From the NCBI GenBank assembly GCA_002839765.1, contig PGYR01000016.1, positions 1 through 56,336 on the forward strand: a DNA stretch of 56,336 bases. Direction: 5' to 3'. Positions 1-8,374 of the stretch are shown piece after piece; the stretch's first letter is position 1, and each line of letters starts with the position of its first letter. The position numbers and the translations under genes were made by a program. Source of the DNA: Ignavibacteriae bacterium HGW-Ignavibacteriae-4 (GTDB lineage Bacteria; Bacteroidota; Ignavibacteria; Kapaibacteriales; UBA2268). The notes beneath the pieces are model-generated. The model was not told the DNA's origin and made no database searches. It saw only the letters and a program-made list of their open reading frames with translations.

Positions 1-1705
1 TCTCTATTGGTATTTCTAGTGGTACACTTACGTTTCCAGTACCAATGACAAAATCACCAAATTCAGTTAGCATTGATTCCAGTTTTGACAATGATCCTAT
101 GCTGAAATAATTTTCTTCCATATTATGTTCTGCAAATTCACCAACTGAAACTACCTTCCAAGTCGCACCACCATCAGTAGTTCTGAAAACATTTAGGTCT
201 TCTTCTTTTTGACCATTAAGCTGTGTCTCATCGTAGAAGAACTTGATTGTGTATTGTAAATCAATATATTTGTCAGGAGTTTGTATTCTCCACCATCTTT
301 TGGCTGTACCTGATAACCCAGGATATGCTTGATTATTAACTGTTTTAACGTTTATGCTATTAATAATACCGTCATTAAGTGTCCCTTTCCAAGATCTTAA
401 TTCATAATCAACGGATGTTCCAATTTGATTAGTAAAATTACGGTTAAGCCAACTATTTTTAACATCATGTACTCTGTCTAGCACCCCGTTATTAATCAAC
501 TTGATATCCTTAGCGATATAGAATTGACTGACGTCAATTCCAGTTAATTCCAAATAACCGGTAGTATCTATTTCTAAATCAGCATATAATTCTAATCTTC
601 CACCAATAATAAATTTATCTTCGATTAGTGCCTTACCACCAGGGGTAGCGGTTGTTTCTGATTGTAATATTTTAAAGTTATTATCTACAATCCCTTTAAT
701 TTTACGTGTACTACCTTCGGTGACAATAACGATATCAGTTGCACCTGTAATTGATGTATTACTAAAGTCGCCATACACGCTTACTGTCATATTTTTTGCC
801 GCAAAAACTACTCCTGCCGTTCTAATAGTGTCATAGTTCATAATTCCATTATTGAAGAAATTACCATTAACCCTGATTTTTTTTAATCGCTCAGCAGTAC
901 TTACTTTTGTGTTCTCATTTATATAAAGATTACCATTAATAGTGAAAGCATTCAAAAAGGCATAATCTTTACTTTCTATAGTAGCATCGCCTGTTATCTC
1001 AGCTCCAAATATTGACTTATCAATATTAATTATTCCTGGCGTTTCAAATATGATTGGTACTGAGAAATTTGTTTTTGAAGTTACATAACCTGAGTAAGCA
1101 ATAGTATCAGCTTCTAATGTTAGATTATAATTTTTTAAGTTAATATACCCATCACCAGATTTACTAACTCTACTGTTTTTAAACCAAAGGTCAGAATTAG
1201 CAGTAATACTAGCAACAGTATTATTAATCGTGAAGTTAGAACTTTCTATTGGTTTTGATGTCGATAAAAAGATGTCACTTCCATTCAAATAAATTGTTCT
1301 TGGTTTTAAAATACCATTATTTTCAAGACTGCCGTTTAACTTTACATCAAAATATGCCGCTAAATCAATTATTTCGCCGTTGTTAATTAGGTTACCGCCT
1401 ACTTCTAAGATAACATAACCACCCGAACCAGCCCCTTCCCTAAGGATTGTACCACCTTTGTTCACGGTTAAGTTCTTCGTTAGATATGTTGTAGCAGAAT
1501 AGGGCCCACCATTAGTTATAACGAGCGATGTAATAATTACATCGTCGTCTTTTGTAGGGGTTTCACCTCCAATCCATGTTGTTATCTCGCCCCATTTTCC
1601 ACCTTGTGGTGTTGATGTTATTGTCTTTGCGACAATAGTGGATACTCCTAAAACCATTACTAAAAGTAATAGAAAAGGAATTTTAGTTATAGAATTTGTA
1701 CTCAT
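1..1705 (-). CDS. Secreted beta-solenoid surface protein, N-terminal part
   Basis: Open reading frame that starts at the ATG at 1705 and runs off the left edge without a stop, giving 568 visible residues. The N-terminus is a signal peptide (MSTNSITKI, then a stretch rich in Leu, Val and Met, ending near VAKT). It is followed by a Gly/Trp motif (GGKWGEITTWIGGETP, then DDDVII) that resembles the opening of G8 or adhesin-type domains. The rest is repetitive, with many short strands of the kind NG-x-L and V-x-G-N-F-x-NNG, as expected for a right-handed beta-solenoid. Near the left edge comes FRTTDGGATWK. The C-terminus is missing; by analogy with other secreted proteins in this window it may end in a T9SS sorting domain, but that is inference. 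The 219 bases upstream hold no gene. No specific function can be given. Confidence 0.75.
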   Translation of the reverse strand, partial: MSTNSITKIPFLLLLVMVLGVSTIVAKTITSTPQGGKWGEITTWIGGETPTKDDDVIITSLVITNGGPYSATTYLTKNLTVNKGGTILREGAGSGGYVILEVGGNLINNGEIIDLAAYFDVKLNGSLENNGILKPRTIYLNGSDIFLSTSKPIESSNFTINNTVASITANSDLWFKNSRVSKSGDGYINLKNYNLTLEADTIAYSGYVTSKTNFSVPIIFETPGIINIDKSIFGAEITGDATIESKDYAFLNAFTINGNLYINENTKVSTAERLKKIRVNGNFFNNGIMNYDTIRTAGVVFAAKNMTVSVYGDFSNTSITGATDIVIVTEGSTRKIKGIVDNNFKILQSETTATPGGKALIEDKFIIGGRLELYADLEIDTTGYLELTGIDVSQFYIAKDIKLINNGVLDRVHDVKNSWLNRNFTNQIGTSVDYELRSWKGTLNDGIINSINVKTVNNQAYPGLSGTAKRWWRIQTPDKYIDLQYTIKFFYDETQLNGQKEEDLNVFRTTDGGATWKVVSVGEFAEHNMEENYFSIGSLSKLESMLTEFGDFVIGTGNVSVPLEIPIE

Positions 1706-1924
1706 AAACCCACTTTTATATATTATTTATTAATTGTTATTATTCTTCAATTTTTTAGAAATTATTTTTGTTAATTCATTTCCGAAATTTAATATAAATC
1801 ATTATTAATTCCAATAATAAAGACTCTTTTATCTCTTATTTATTTTCCAAAAATGCTCAAGCGAATTTTGTGTATATGCATCAGTAATTCTAACTATTTG
1901 GCACTAAATGAATAACAAGAATTG

Positions 1925-3196
1925 CTATTTTTCCTCTTCCATCTGAGATTTGATAAATGGGATTCGAGGTGCAAGAAAATAGCCAGTAAGACTAGCGAAA
2001 AGTATTGGAATAAAGTAAGTGAACCCAGTAAGAGTAGATATAAGTATAGTTGTGCTCATAGGTGTTCTGGTAACGCAAGAGTTGATAGCGGCCATACAGC
2101 TAACAATAGTCAATGATAGGCTAACAGACGGAAAGATTGAATGAATAATCAGGCCTAAAGTAGCGCCTGAGAAGAAAAGTGGAATAATAAATCCACCTCG
2201 CCAACCAGATGTAACCGTGATAGCAATTGCTAATATCTTGAACAGCAGAATTGCTCCCAATAGCTCCAATGTGAAGCTACCACTTACTAGCTCGTTTATC
2301 TGATGATGTCCGAAATAGCGAGTAATAGGATAGTAATATGAAATACAACCTAGCAGAATACCACCAATTAGAGTATTTATATAAATCGGCGTTTTTAACA
2401 TAGAAAATGCTAGCTTGAATTGGCGAGCTAAAAGTATGAAAATCCATCCTAGTATAGTCGCTGCAATTGCGAATAAAACCGCATAGAGAAAGTCAAATTT
2501 ATCAACTAGGTGGTAGCTTGGTATGTTCCAAGTTGGGCCAATACCAAGTTGAATTATAATAGCGAATATAACGTAGCTAAAACTACTAGCAACGAATGCT
2601 GGTATAATAGCTTTGTAATATTCTACTGCGTATCTGTGATGCAGAATTTCCAATGAAAAGAGACTACCACCAAGTGGTGCACCAAATAGAGCCGTAAACC
2701 CTGACGCCATCCCAGCTATGCTAAGTGAACGCATATCCTCACCTTTTAGGCGGAAGAGTTTGCCCATCCAAGAGCCGATAGAACCCGTAACTTGAACAAG
2801 CGGTGCCTCGGGGCCCAAACTACCACCAGAGCCTACGCATAGAAGCGAGGAGAGAATCATAGAAGTATTGTTGCGAGGATCTAGCTTACCATCTTTGAAT
2901 CGGATATTGTTAACTATGAGCTGTATTTCCCCTGGGTCGCCTATCCAATGGATAATTAACCCTGCAAGAAGTCCAGAAAGTGCCATAACGGGAATCACTA
3001 ACCATCCATCGAAAAAGCCAAGCCAGTGGGTTATGTATTCGAGAACGATCCAATATGCACCAGCCGTGATACCACCTGCAATTCCAAGCAGTGCCCACAA
3101 AAATACCATTCTATTGAATACAAACGGAGTAAAATTAATCGGTTGGTCTAATACGTTGAGGTACTTGAATATCTTTTTTCGTCGCTTTAACTTCAT
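1925..3196 (-). CDS. ClC-family chloride channel or Cl-/H+ antiporter
   Basis: A 423-residue polytopic membrane protein of the voltage-gated chloride channel (ClC) family, which moves chloride across the inner membrane. Two family signatures are visible. The first is GSGGSLGPEAP at about residues 122-132, where E130 aligns with the gating glutamate (Glu-ex). The second is GWRGGFIIP near residue 335, matching the GxFxP anion-binding loop. The internal proton glutamate of E. coli ClC (E203) seems to be replaced by Ile in SLEIL near residue 184, so proton coupling may be altered; this rests on a by-eye alignment. There are no C-terminal CBS domains, so it is the short form. It stands alone: 327 bases containing a repeat separate it from miaB. 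Confidence 0.9.
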   Translation of the reverse strand: MKLKRRKKIFKYLNVLDQPINFTPFVFNRMVFLWALLGIAGGITAGAYWIVLEYITHWLGFFDGWLVIPVMALSGLLAGLIIHWIGDPGEIQLIVNNIRFKDGKLDPRNNTSMILSSLLCVGSGGSLGPEAPLVQVTGSIGSWMGKLFRLKGEDMRSLSIAGMASGFTALFGAPLGGSLFSLEILHHRYAVEYYKAIIPAFVASSFSYVIFAIIIQLGIGPTWNIPSYHLVDKFDFLYAVLFAIAATILGWIFILLARQFKLAFSMLKTPIYINTLIGGILLGCISYYYPITRYFGHHQINELVSGSFTLELLGAILLFKILAIAITVTSGWRGGFIIPLFFSGATLGLIIHSIFPSVSLSLTIVSCMAAINSCVTRTPMSTTILISTLTGFTYFIPILFASLTGYFLAPRIPFIKSQMEEEK

Positions 3197-3312
3197 TTCA
3201 GTTTCGCTTATTCTAATATCTAAAATTCTAGCGTTTGCAAATTATGAAATAAATTAAAAAAATGGGCCAAGGTCTAACGTTTTTGTCAGAATCACTGATT
3301 AATGGATTACAC

Positions 3313-3484
3313 GGATTGTAGAGACGTATTGCCCCATAACTATTTGTAAACCACGTCACTCTGATAACGCCGCAGGCGTTAGAAGAGTCCAGGAGAACAC
3401 CGAAGGAGTTCAATATTTATGGGACTAAAGTCCGAGTTGTTTGGATTTTATTACTATCCGTTGTCTAAAGCCAACGGCAATACA
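3313..3484. repeat. Modular palindromic intergenic repeat, copy A
   Basis: Most of the 327-base gap between miaB and the ClC gene is filled by a mosaic of short inverted repeats: AACGCCGCAGGCGTT, a GAACACCGAAGGAGTTC unit, GGACTAAAGTCC, and a CCGTTG...CAACGG pair. The modules recur in the same order at 29478-29714 (copy B). Copy A lacks 13 bases after GAGACGTATTG that complete a perfect palindrome in copy B. No coding potential is evident. The sequence could form hairpins in RNA; its role is unknown. Confidence 0.8.
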
Positions 3485-3523
3485 TTAATATTTCATACTT
3501 TTGACCGATAGTACAAAATCTCC

Positions 3524-4894
3524 CTACTTCTTTATTTCTACAAATAGGGTAGCTGAGTTTGCGCTAACTACTTTTACTTTTAGTATGTCGCCTTCTTTTT
3601 CACCGTTGTAAGGGAAGATACACATTTTGTTTGTGTCACTTCTTCCTTGCCACATTTCTTCTTTTTTCTTGCTAGGACCTTCGACTAATATTTCGTGGAT
3701 TTTACCAATTTCGGCTTCATTTATCTCACCAGCTATTGCACGTTGTTGGAATATAATTTCTTCCAACCGTCTAGTCTTAACTTCTTCTGGTACATCATCC
3801 GGATACTTCTTCTCGGCAAGTGTATTGCCCCTTTCCGAATATTTGAACATGAAAGCACCGTCGTATCTGACTTCTTTCATCAGGTCTAGAGTCATTTGGT
3901 GATCTTCTTCGGTCTCTGTGCAATAGCCAGAGATTATGTCAGTAGAGAGTGAGACTCCCGGTATGTTCTTTCTAATCATAGCTATTCGTTCCATATACTC
4001 TTCAGCTGTATAATCACGACGCATTTTCTTTAGGATTTTGCTACTTCCGGATTGCACAGGCAAGTGAATGAAATTACAAATATTGTCATATTTCTCGTGT
4101 GCATAGATTAGCTCATCGCTCATATCGTGCGGATGACTAGTCGAATATCTAATTCTTAGATAAGGTAATGCTTGAGCAATTCCCTCTAATAATTTAGGAA
4201 AGTCTTTTTTTGCATTCAAATCATTATAACTATTTACGTTCTGACCAAGAAGAGTTACTTCTTTTACACCGCTCTCGTATAGTCCAATCGTTTGTTGTAA
4301 TATCGAGTCATAGCTACTCGAACGCTCTCTACCTCTTGTATAAGGGACTACACAAAATGCACAGAAGTTATTGCAACCTCTCATTATAGATAACCACGCA
4401 CTTACTCCTTCAGTTCTTAGTGGAGTTATGTCTTCATAAGTTTCAACTTTGCTTAGCTCTACCGCTACTCCTTGTTCACCCTTTATTGCTTGATTTATAA
4501 GAGAGGGTAATGAGCGATATTCATCGGGACCTACGACTATACTTACTAGGTCTCGTTCACCTATTAACTTAGTTTTTAATCTCTCAGCCATACAGCCTAG
4601 AATCCCAACTACTAGTTTGAATTTTTTCTTTTTGTATTGGCGAAGATGTGATAATCTGTGGAATATTTTTTGTTCAGCATTGTCACGTATAGAGCAAGTA
4701 TTGAGCAAGATTACGTCCGCATTGTCAGCTGTATCAGTAATAGCAAAACCATCATTGGCCAAGATGGAAGCAACTACTTCGGAGTCTGCCTGATTCATCT
4801 GACAGCCGTAAGTTTCTATGTAAACTTTCTTCGCTTTTGGGTTCTTGTTATTAGTCTCTGCTTGCTTTTTTGGACTCATCAAATCTATATACAT
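3524..4894 (-). CDS. miaB: tRNA-2-methylthio-N6-dimethylallyladenosine synthase MiaB
   Basis: A radical-SAM methylthiotransferase that adds a methylthio group to N6-isopentenyladenosine at position 37 of tRNAs. The N-terminal UPF0004 domain carries the three cluster cysteines: C31 (ETYGCQMNQADSE), C67 (NTCSIRDNAEQK) and C101 (GILGCMAERL). The radical-SAM CxxxCxxC motif is C174/C178/C181 in MRGCNNFCAFC. The C-terminal 65 or so residues look like a TRAM RNA-binding domain. The NTCSIRDNAEQ signature favours MiaB over RimO or MtaB, and 456 residues is normal length. A second ATG (M6, MSPKKQ) could be the true start. The gene is followed by the repeat region and is probably not co-transcribed with the ClC gene. 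Confidence 0.95.
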   Translation of the reverse strand: MYIDLMSPKKQAETNNKNPKAKKVYIETYGCQMNQADSEVVASILANDGFAITDTADNADVILLNTCSIRDNAEQKIFHRLSHLRQYKKKKFKLVVGILGCMAERLKTKLIGERDLVSIVVGPDEYRSLPSLINQAIKGEQGVAVELSKVETYEDITPLRTEGVSAWLSIMRGCNNFCAFCVVPYTRGRERSSSYDSILQQTIGLYESGVKEVTLLGQNVNSYNDLNAKKDFPKLLEGIAQALPYLRIRYSTSHPHDMSDELIYAHEKYDNICNFIHLPVQSGSSKILKKMRRDYTAEEYMERIAMIRKNIPGVSLSTDIISGYCTETEEDHQMTLDLMKEVRYDGAFMFKYSERGNTLAEKKYPDDVPEEVKTRRLEEIIFQQRAIAGEINEAEIGKIHEILVEGPSKKKEEMWQGRSDTNKMCIFPYNGEKEGDILKVKVVSANSATLFVEIKK

Positions 4895-4989
4895 CTCAAA
4901 TACCTTGTTTTGCTAATTTTCGTTTTTTAATTGACTTCTAAGATAAGAATAAATTGACACTAAAGTCAAGTTACTCCGATTAATAGTCT

Positions 4990-6987
4990 TTAGTAATTAA
5001 TCAAATAGTCGAGTTTACTTTCCAATCGGGCATTAGGAAGGAAATTTGCTTCCAAATCATCTGCGAATGGAACTGGCGTATCCAGAGAACCAACTCTAAC
5101 TACTGGTGCATCTAGATAATCGAATAGATTCTCCGTAATGTAAGCTGAAAGCTCTGCTATTACTCCACCAGTTATAGTGTCTTCTTGTAATAGAAGTACT
5201 CTATTCGTTTTCTTTATAGTTTCTTCTATTATTTCTTTGTCGAAAGGAAGTAGAGTTCTTAAATCAATGATTTCTACGTCCAATCCTTTTCGTTCTACTA
5301 GTTCTCTTGCCCAATGTACCCCATAACCATAGGTGATAATACTTGCTGTGTTACCACGAGTGACATAGCTACCTTTCCCAAGTTCAATGCTATATATGTC
5401 ATCATATATTTCTTCTTTTATTTTTCTGTATAGTGCTTTATGCTCGAAGAATAGAACCGGATTCTCTTCGTTGATACTAGCCACTAATAGTCCTTTCGCA
5501 TCTGTTGGGTTAGATGGGTAAACGAGCTTCAACCCAGGAGTTTGGAAGAACCAACCCTCAGTAGATTGCGAATGAAATGGACCTGCGCCTACTCCTGCAC
5601 CTGTAGGCATTCTTATTAGCACGTCTGCGTTTTGTCCCCAGCGATAGTTGAGCTTAGCCAGATTGTTTACTATTTGGTTGAATCCGCAAGTAACGAAGTC
5701 TGAGAATTGCATTTCGACTATTGGCTTATATCCCTCTATTGCCATCCCAAGTGCTGCACCAATAGCTCCAGATTCTATTATCGGAGTATTCCGGACTCTA
5801 TCACGACCAAACTTTTCTAGAAAACCTTGCGTTACTTTGAATGCACCACCATACTCGGCTATGTCTTGTCCCATCAGGATGACTTTATCGTTTCGCTCCA
5901 TAGATTGGTATAGTCCGTCAGATATCGCCTCTATGAAGCGCTTCTCTGTCTTGTTTTCTGACTTTGGATTGATTTCTATATGTGGGTTTACCTTGTAAAC
6001 ATCGGCATACTCTGCCTCTGTATTAACAGTGATTTCTGGCTCTTCGAACGCACTTTCTATAGCTTCGTCTATATACTCTGCGAACTCTTTTCTGATATTT
6101 TCTACATCTTCATTTGTGATAATTTTTGTATCAAGTAAGTATCGCTCGTAGTTAAGGACTGGGTCTTTTTTCGCCCATTCTACAAATAATTCTTGAGGAA
6201 TATACTTAGTTCCAGATGATTCTTCATGTCCTCTCATTCTGAAAGTAATACATTCCAATAATATTGGTTCTGGATTCTCTCTCATCGAGATCATAATATC
6301 TTTAATTGTCTCATATACTTCGAGTATATTATTACCATCTATTTTAATTGCTTTTATACCATACCCAGGCCCTTTCGAAACGAAGTCCTTCATTGCGAAT
6401 TGCTCAGAGCTAGGCGTCGATAAGCCATAACCATTATTTTCTACTAGAAATAGTACAGGCAATTTCCATACAGCAGCTAAGTTGAGTGCTTCATGAAATT
6501 CACCTTCACTTGTGCCGCCATCACCAGTGAACACTAGTGTTCCTTTGTGTTCTGATTTAAGCTTTTTAGCTAGAGACAGGCCATTAGCAATGCTTAGTTG
6601 TGGTCCTAAGTGGGATATCATACCAATTATGTGGTCGTCTATACTTCCGAAGTGAAATGAACGGTCTCTACCTTTAGTATAGCCGTTTGCCTTTCCTTGG
6701 AATTGGGAGAATAGCTTTTTGAGTGGCATATTACGACTAGTAAATACCCCCAAATTACGATGCATTGGCAAAATGAACTCATCATCGAGCATAGCTAAAG
6801 TAGAACCAACAGAAATCGCCTCTTGACCAATGCCTGAAAACCATTTAGATATTCGGTTCTGACGTAGCAGTAATATCATCTTTTCCTCTATCATCCGAGG
6901 TAAGAGTATATTTCGATAGAGATTTATTTTTTCGTCTTTAGACGTTTTAAACTTATTATAATCAAACGGATTGGTTTTTGCAGACAT
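4990..6987 (-). CDS. Fused 2-oxoacid dehydrogenase E1 (alpha+beta)
   Basis: A thiamine-diphosphate E1 component in which alpha and beta subunits are joined in one chain of about 665 residues. E1 decarboxylates a 2-oxoacid and passes the acyl group to lipoyl-E2. The alpha half carries the ThDP motif (FTGDGGTSEGEFHEA to ENNGYGLSTP) and a phosphorylation-loop-like RMRGHEESS segment. The beta half starts near RFIEAISDGL and contains GQDIAEYGGAFKVTQGF and PTGAGVGAGPFHSQS. Similar fusions are common in Bacteroidota. Substrate (branched-chain 2-oxoacid, pyruvate or acetoin) cannot be read from the sequence, and no E2 or E3 gene is nearby. I chose the ATG at 6987 (MSAKTNPFDYNKF). An in-frame ATG at 7029 would add 14 hydrophobic residues atypical of an E1, and neither start has a clear SD. 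Confidence 0.9.
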   Translation of the reverse strand: MSAKTNPFDYNKFKTSKDEKINLYRNILLPRMIEEKMILLLRQNRISKWFSGIGQEAISVGSTLAMLDDEFILPMHRNLGVFTSRNMPLKKLFSQFQGKANGYTKGRDRSFHFGSIDDHIIGMISHLGPQLSIANGLSLAKKLKSEHKGTLVFTGDGGTSEGEFHEALNLAAVWKLPVLFLVENNGYGLSTPSSEQFAMKDFVSKGPGYGIKAIKIDGNNILEVYETIKDIMISMRENPEPILLECITFRMRGHEESSGTKYIPQELFVEWAKKDPVLNYERYLLDTKIITNEDVENIRKEFAEYIDEAIESAFEEPEITVNTEAEYADVYKVNPHIEINPKSENKTEKRFIEAISDGLYQSMERNDKVILMGQDIAEYGGAFKVTQGFLEKFGRDRVRNTPIIESGAIGAALGMAIEGYKPIVEMQFSDFVTCGFNQIVNNLAKLNYRWGQNADVLIRMPTGAGVGAGPFHSQSTEGWFFQTPGLKLVYPSNPTDAKGLLVASINEENPVLFFEHKALYRKIKEEIYDDIYSIELGKGSYVTRGNTASIITYGYGVHWARELVERKGLDVEIIDLRTLLPFDKEIIEETIKKTNRVLLLQEDTITGGVIAELSAYITENLFDYLDAPVVRVGSLDTPVPFADDLEANFLPNARLESKLDYLINY

Positions 6988-7131
6988 AATTTTCAAAATA
7001 TTACAAAAAATAAAATCTAATCTAAGCATAATCTTATTAATTCGAGCTTAGAATTATTCCTTGTTACTAATGGTGGCAAGAAATAAGGGTTACGAATTAT
7101 GAGATTTTCTAATCTCAATTTCTTTTACTAG

Positions 7132-7281
7132 TCAACCTATATCTAATGGTGAGATGTTCAACGCTTTACTGTTTATCAATTTAATAGATAATAATGTAAA
7201 AATTGAAATACCAATAGCTGGGCCTAATATTAGTGTCAGGCCAAACCAGTCTATCTTAGTCCCAAATTTCAACTTATTCAT
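7132..7281 (-). CDS. Possible 49-residue single-span membrane protein
   Basis: A short ORF (MNKLKFGTKIDWFGLTLILG, ending SPLDIG) that begins 17 bases after the stop of the lytic transglycosylase gene on the same strand. It has a basic N-terminus and one hydrophobic segment of about 20 residues (WFGLTLILGPAIGISIFTLL). Its spacing suggests it could be translated from the same message. There is no convincing SD, only AATAAAG before the ATG. It may equally be a chance ORF in the otherwise empty 269-base gap; no family recognised. Confidence 0.35.
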   Translation of the reverse strand: MNKLKFGTKIDWFGLTLILGPAIGISIFTLLSIKLINSKALNISPLDIG

Positions 7282-7298
7282 CTTTATTTGACTATGGG

Positions 7299-8216
7299 TT
7301 AAGATGCTATGAGTTCAGATAGCTTCAATACAGCATCTACATAAGCATTGCTATGATTGTAGTGCCACACAGCTTTACGCTTTTTAGTATCTGTTTTGCC
7401 CCATCCATTTGAGTTAAGGTAGTTTCCAACACTATATATAGCATCTTCTTTATCAAATAGGTTTACTACTTTATCGTTGTTGCCGTCCACAGCCCAGCTA
7501 ACATAGCTAGATGGAAGGAATTGGGACATACCAAATGCACCAGCCCAAGAACCATTGATTTCAGTGATAGGTACAGGAGATAACTTGTTTAGTTGCTCTA
7601 GTGCAACTAATTGTTCCATAGCCCATTTAGTTTTATATTTTGCTCTATCTTTTAATTTAGTAAGATATTTATCCAACTCTTCAGAATCATTATTATAAGT
7701 TTCTTTTAGTGTTCTCGAATTCATATCTATGAAAATACTTTGATCAGCAAGAGCAGTACTCAAGAATACACTTACTATATTATTATTACCCAAATACCCA
7801 CCATGGCGAGTTTCCACATATAATATAGAAGTAATTACTTCTTTTGGAACACCGTACTTATCTTCGGCTGCTTGTAGTATAGCTAGGTTTTCTTCTAGGA
7901 AAGTCTTGGATTTACTCACAGCTCTAGTGTTATAGTGGCTACTGTAGTCAGCTGCTTTACCTGATCCAATTACATTAATTTTAACAAATCCTTCGTCGAA
8001 TTTAACGTTCTTATCGTTAATCAAATTATATATAAAAGCTGAGTCAACGCCTTGTTTGACAAGCTTTTCTGCAACTGGTTTGAAAATCTCAGCACTCGAC
8101 ATTTCGCTATTCGCAGATGAATAAGAAATGTGAACGGAGCCGAGAATAAAAGCTGAGCAAAGAACTAGCCCAAACTTAAAACCAGAGATTGATTTATATG
8201 TAAGATTGAAATTCAT
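7299..8216 (-). CDS. Lytic murein transglycosylase, MltB/SLT_2 type
   Basis: A peptidoglycan lytic transglycosylase of 305 residues related to MltB (GH103). It cleaves the MurNAc-GlcNAc bond to give 1,6-anhydro-muropeptides in the periplasm. The first 37 or so residues form a signal peptide (hydrophobic core FGLVLCSAFILGSV). The catalytic Glu is E135 in ILYVETRHGGYLG, matching the GIxxVETxYG signature of the family. Further MltB features are AGAFGMSQFLPSSY and the DGNNDKVVNLFDKEDAIYSV segment, followed by NYLNSNGW. There is no lipobox, so it is probably soluble. AAAGGA lies 6 bases before the ATG. The strong dnaA terminator sits upstream, so it has its own promoter. Confidence 0.9.
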   Translation of the reverse strand: MNFNLTYKSISGFKFGLVLCSAFILGSVHISYSSANSEMSSAEIFKPVAEKLVKQGVDSAFIYNLINDKNVKFDEGFVKINVIGSGKAADYSSHYNTRAVSKSKTFLEENLAILQAAEDKYGVPKEVITSILYVETRHGGYLGNNNIVSVFLSTALADQSIFIDMNSRTLKETYNNDSEELDKYLTKLKDRAKYKTKWAMEQLVALEQLNKLSPVPITEINGSWAGAFGMSQFLPSSYVSWAVDGNNDKVVNLFDKEDAIYSVGNYLNSNGWGKTDTKKRKAVWHYNHSNAYVDAVLKLSELIAS

Positions 8217-8315
8217 ATTTTTTCCTTTATGCTAAGGGAAACTTAAGAAATAAAATTGATTTATTGAAATTAAATTTCGCCCTTTATATATAAACAATTA
8301 AAAGGTCAATTTGTT

Positions 8316-8348
8316 ACAAAAAAAAACGCCTCGAATATCGAGACGTTT
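8316..8348 (-). terminator. Rho-independent terminator of dnaA
   Basis: On the minus strand an 11-bp stem (AAACGTCTCGA with TCGAGGCGTTT, one U-G pair, loop TAT) is followed by a run of nine T. It lies 27 bases after the dnaA stop. Confidence 0.9.
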
Positions 8349-8374
8349 AACTATTACAATTTAATTTTAGCTAA

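Noticed and set aside
3228-3413. 61-residue ORF on the minus strand
   Set aside because: It lies inside the palindromic repeat, has no coding-like composition, and its counterpart in copy B is not open in the same way.
4990-7029. Assignment of the fused E1 as pyruvate dehydrogenase specifically
   Set aside because: Substrate class cannot be separated from branched-chain or acetoin E1 by the motifs visible, and no E2 is adjacent.
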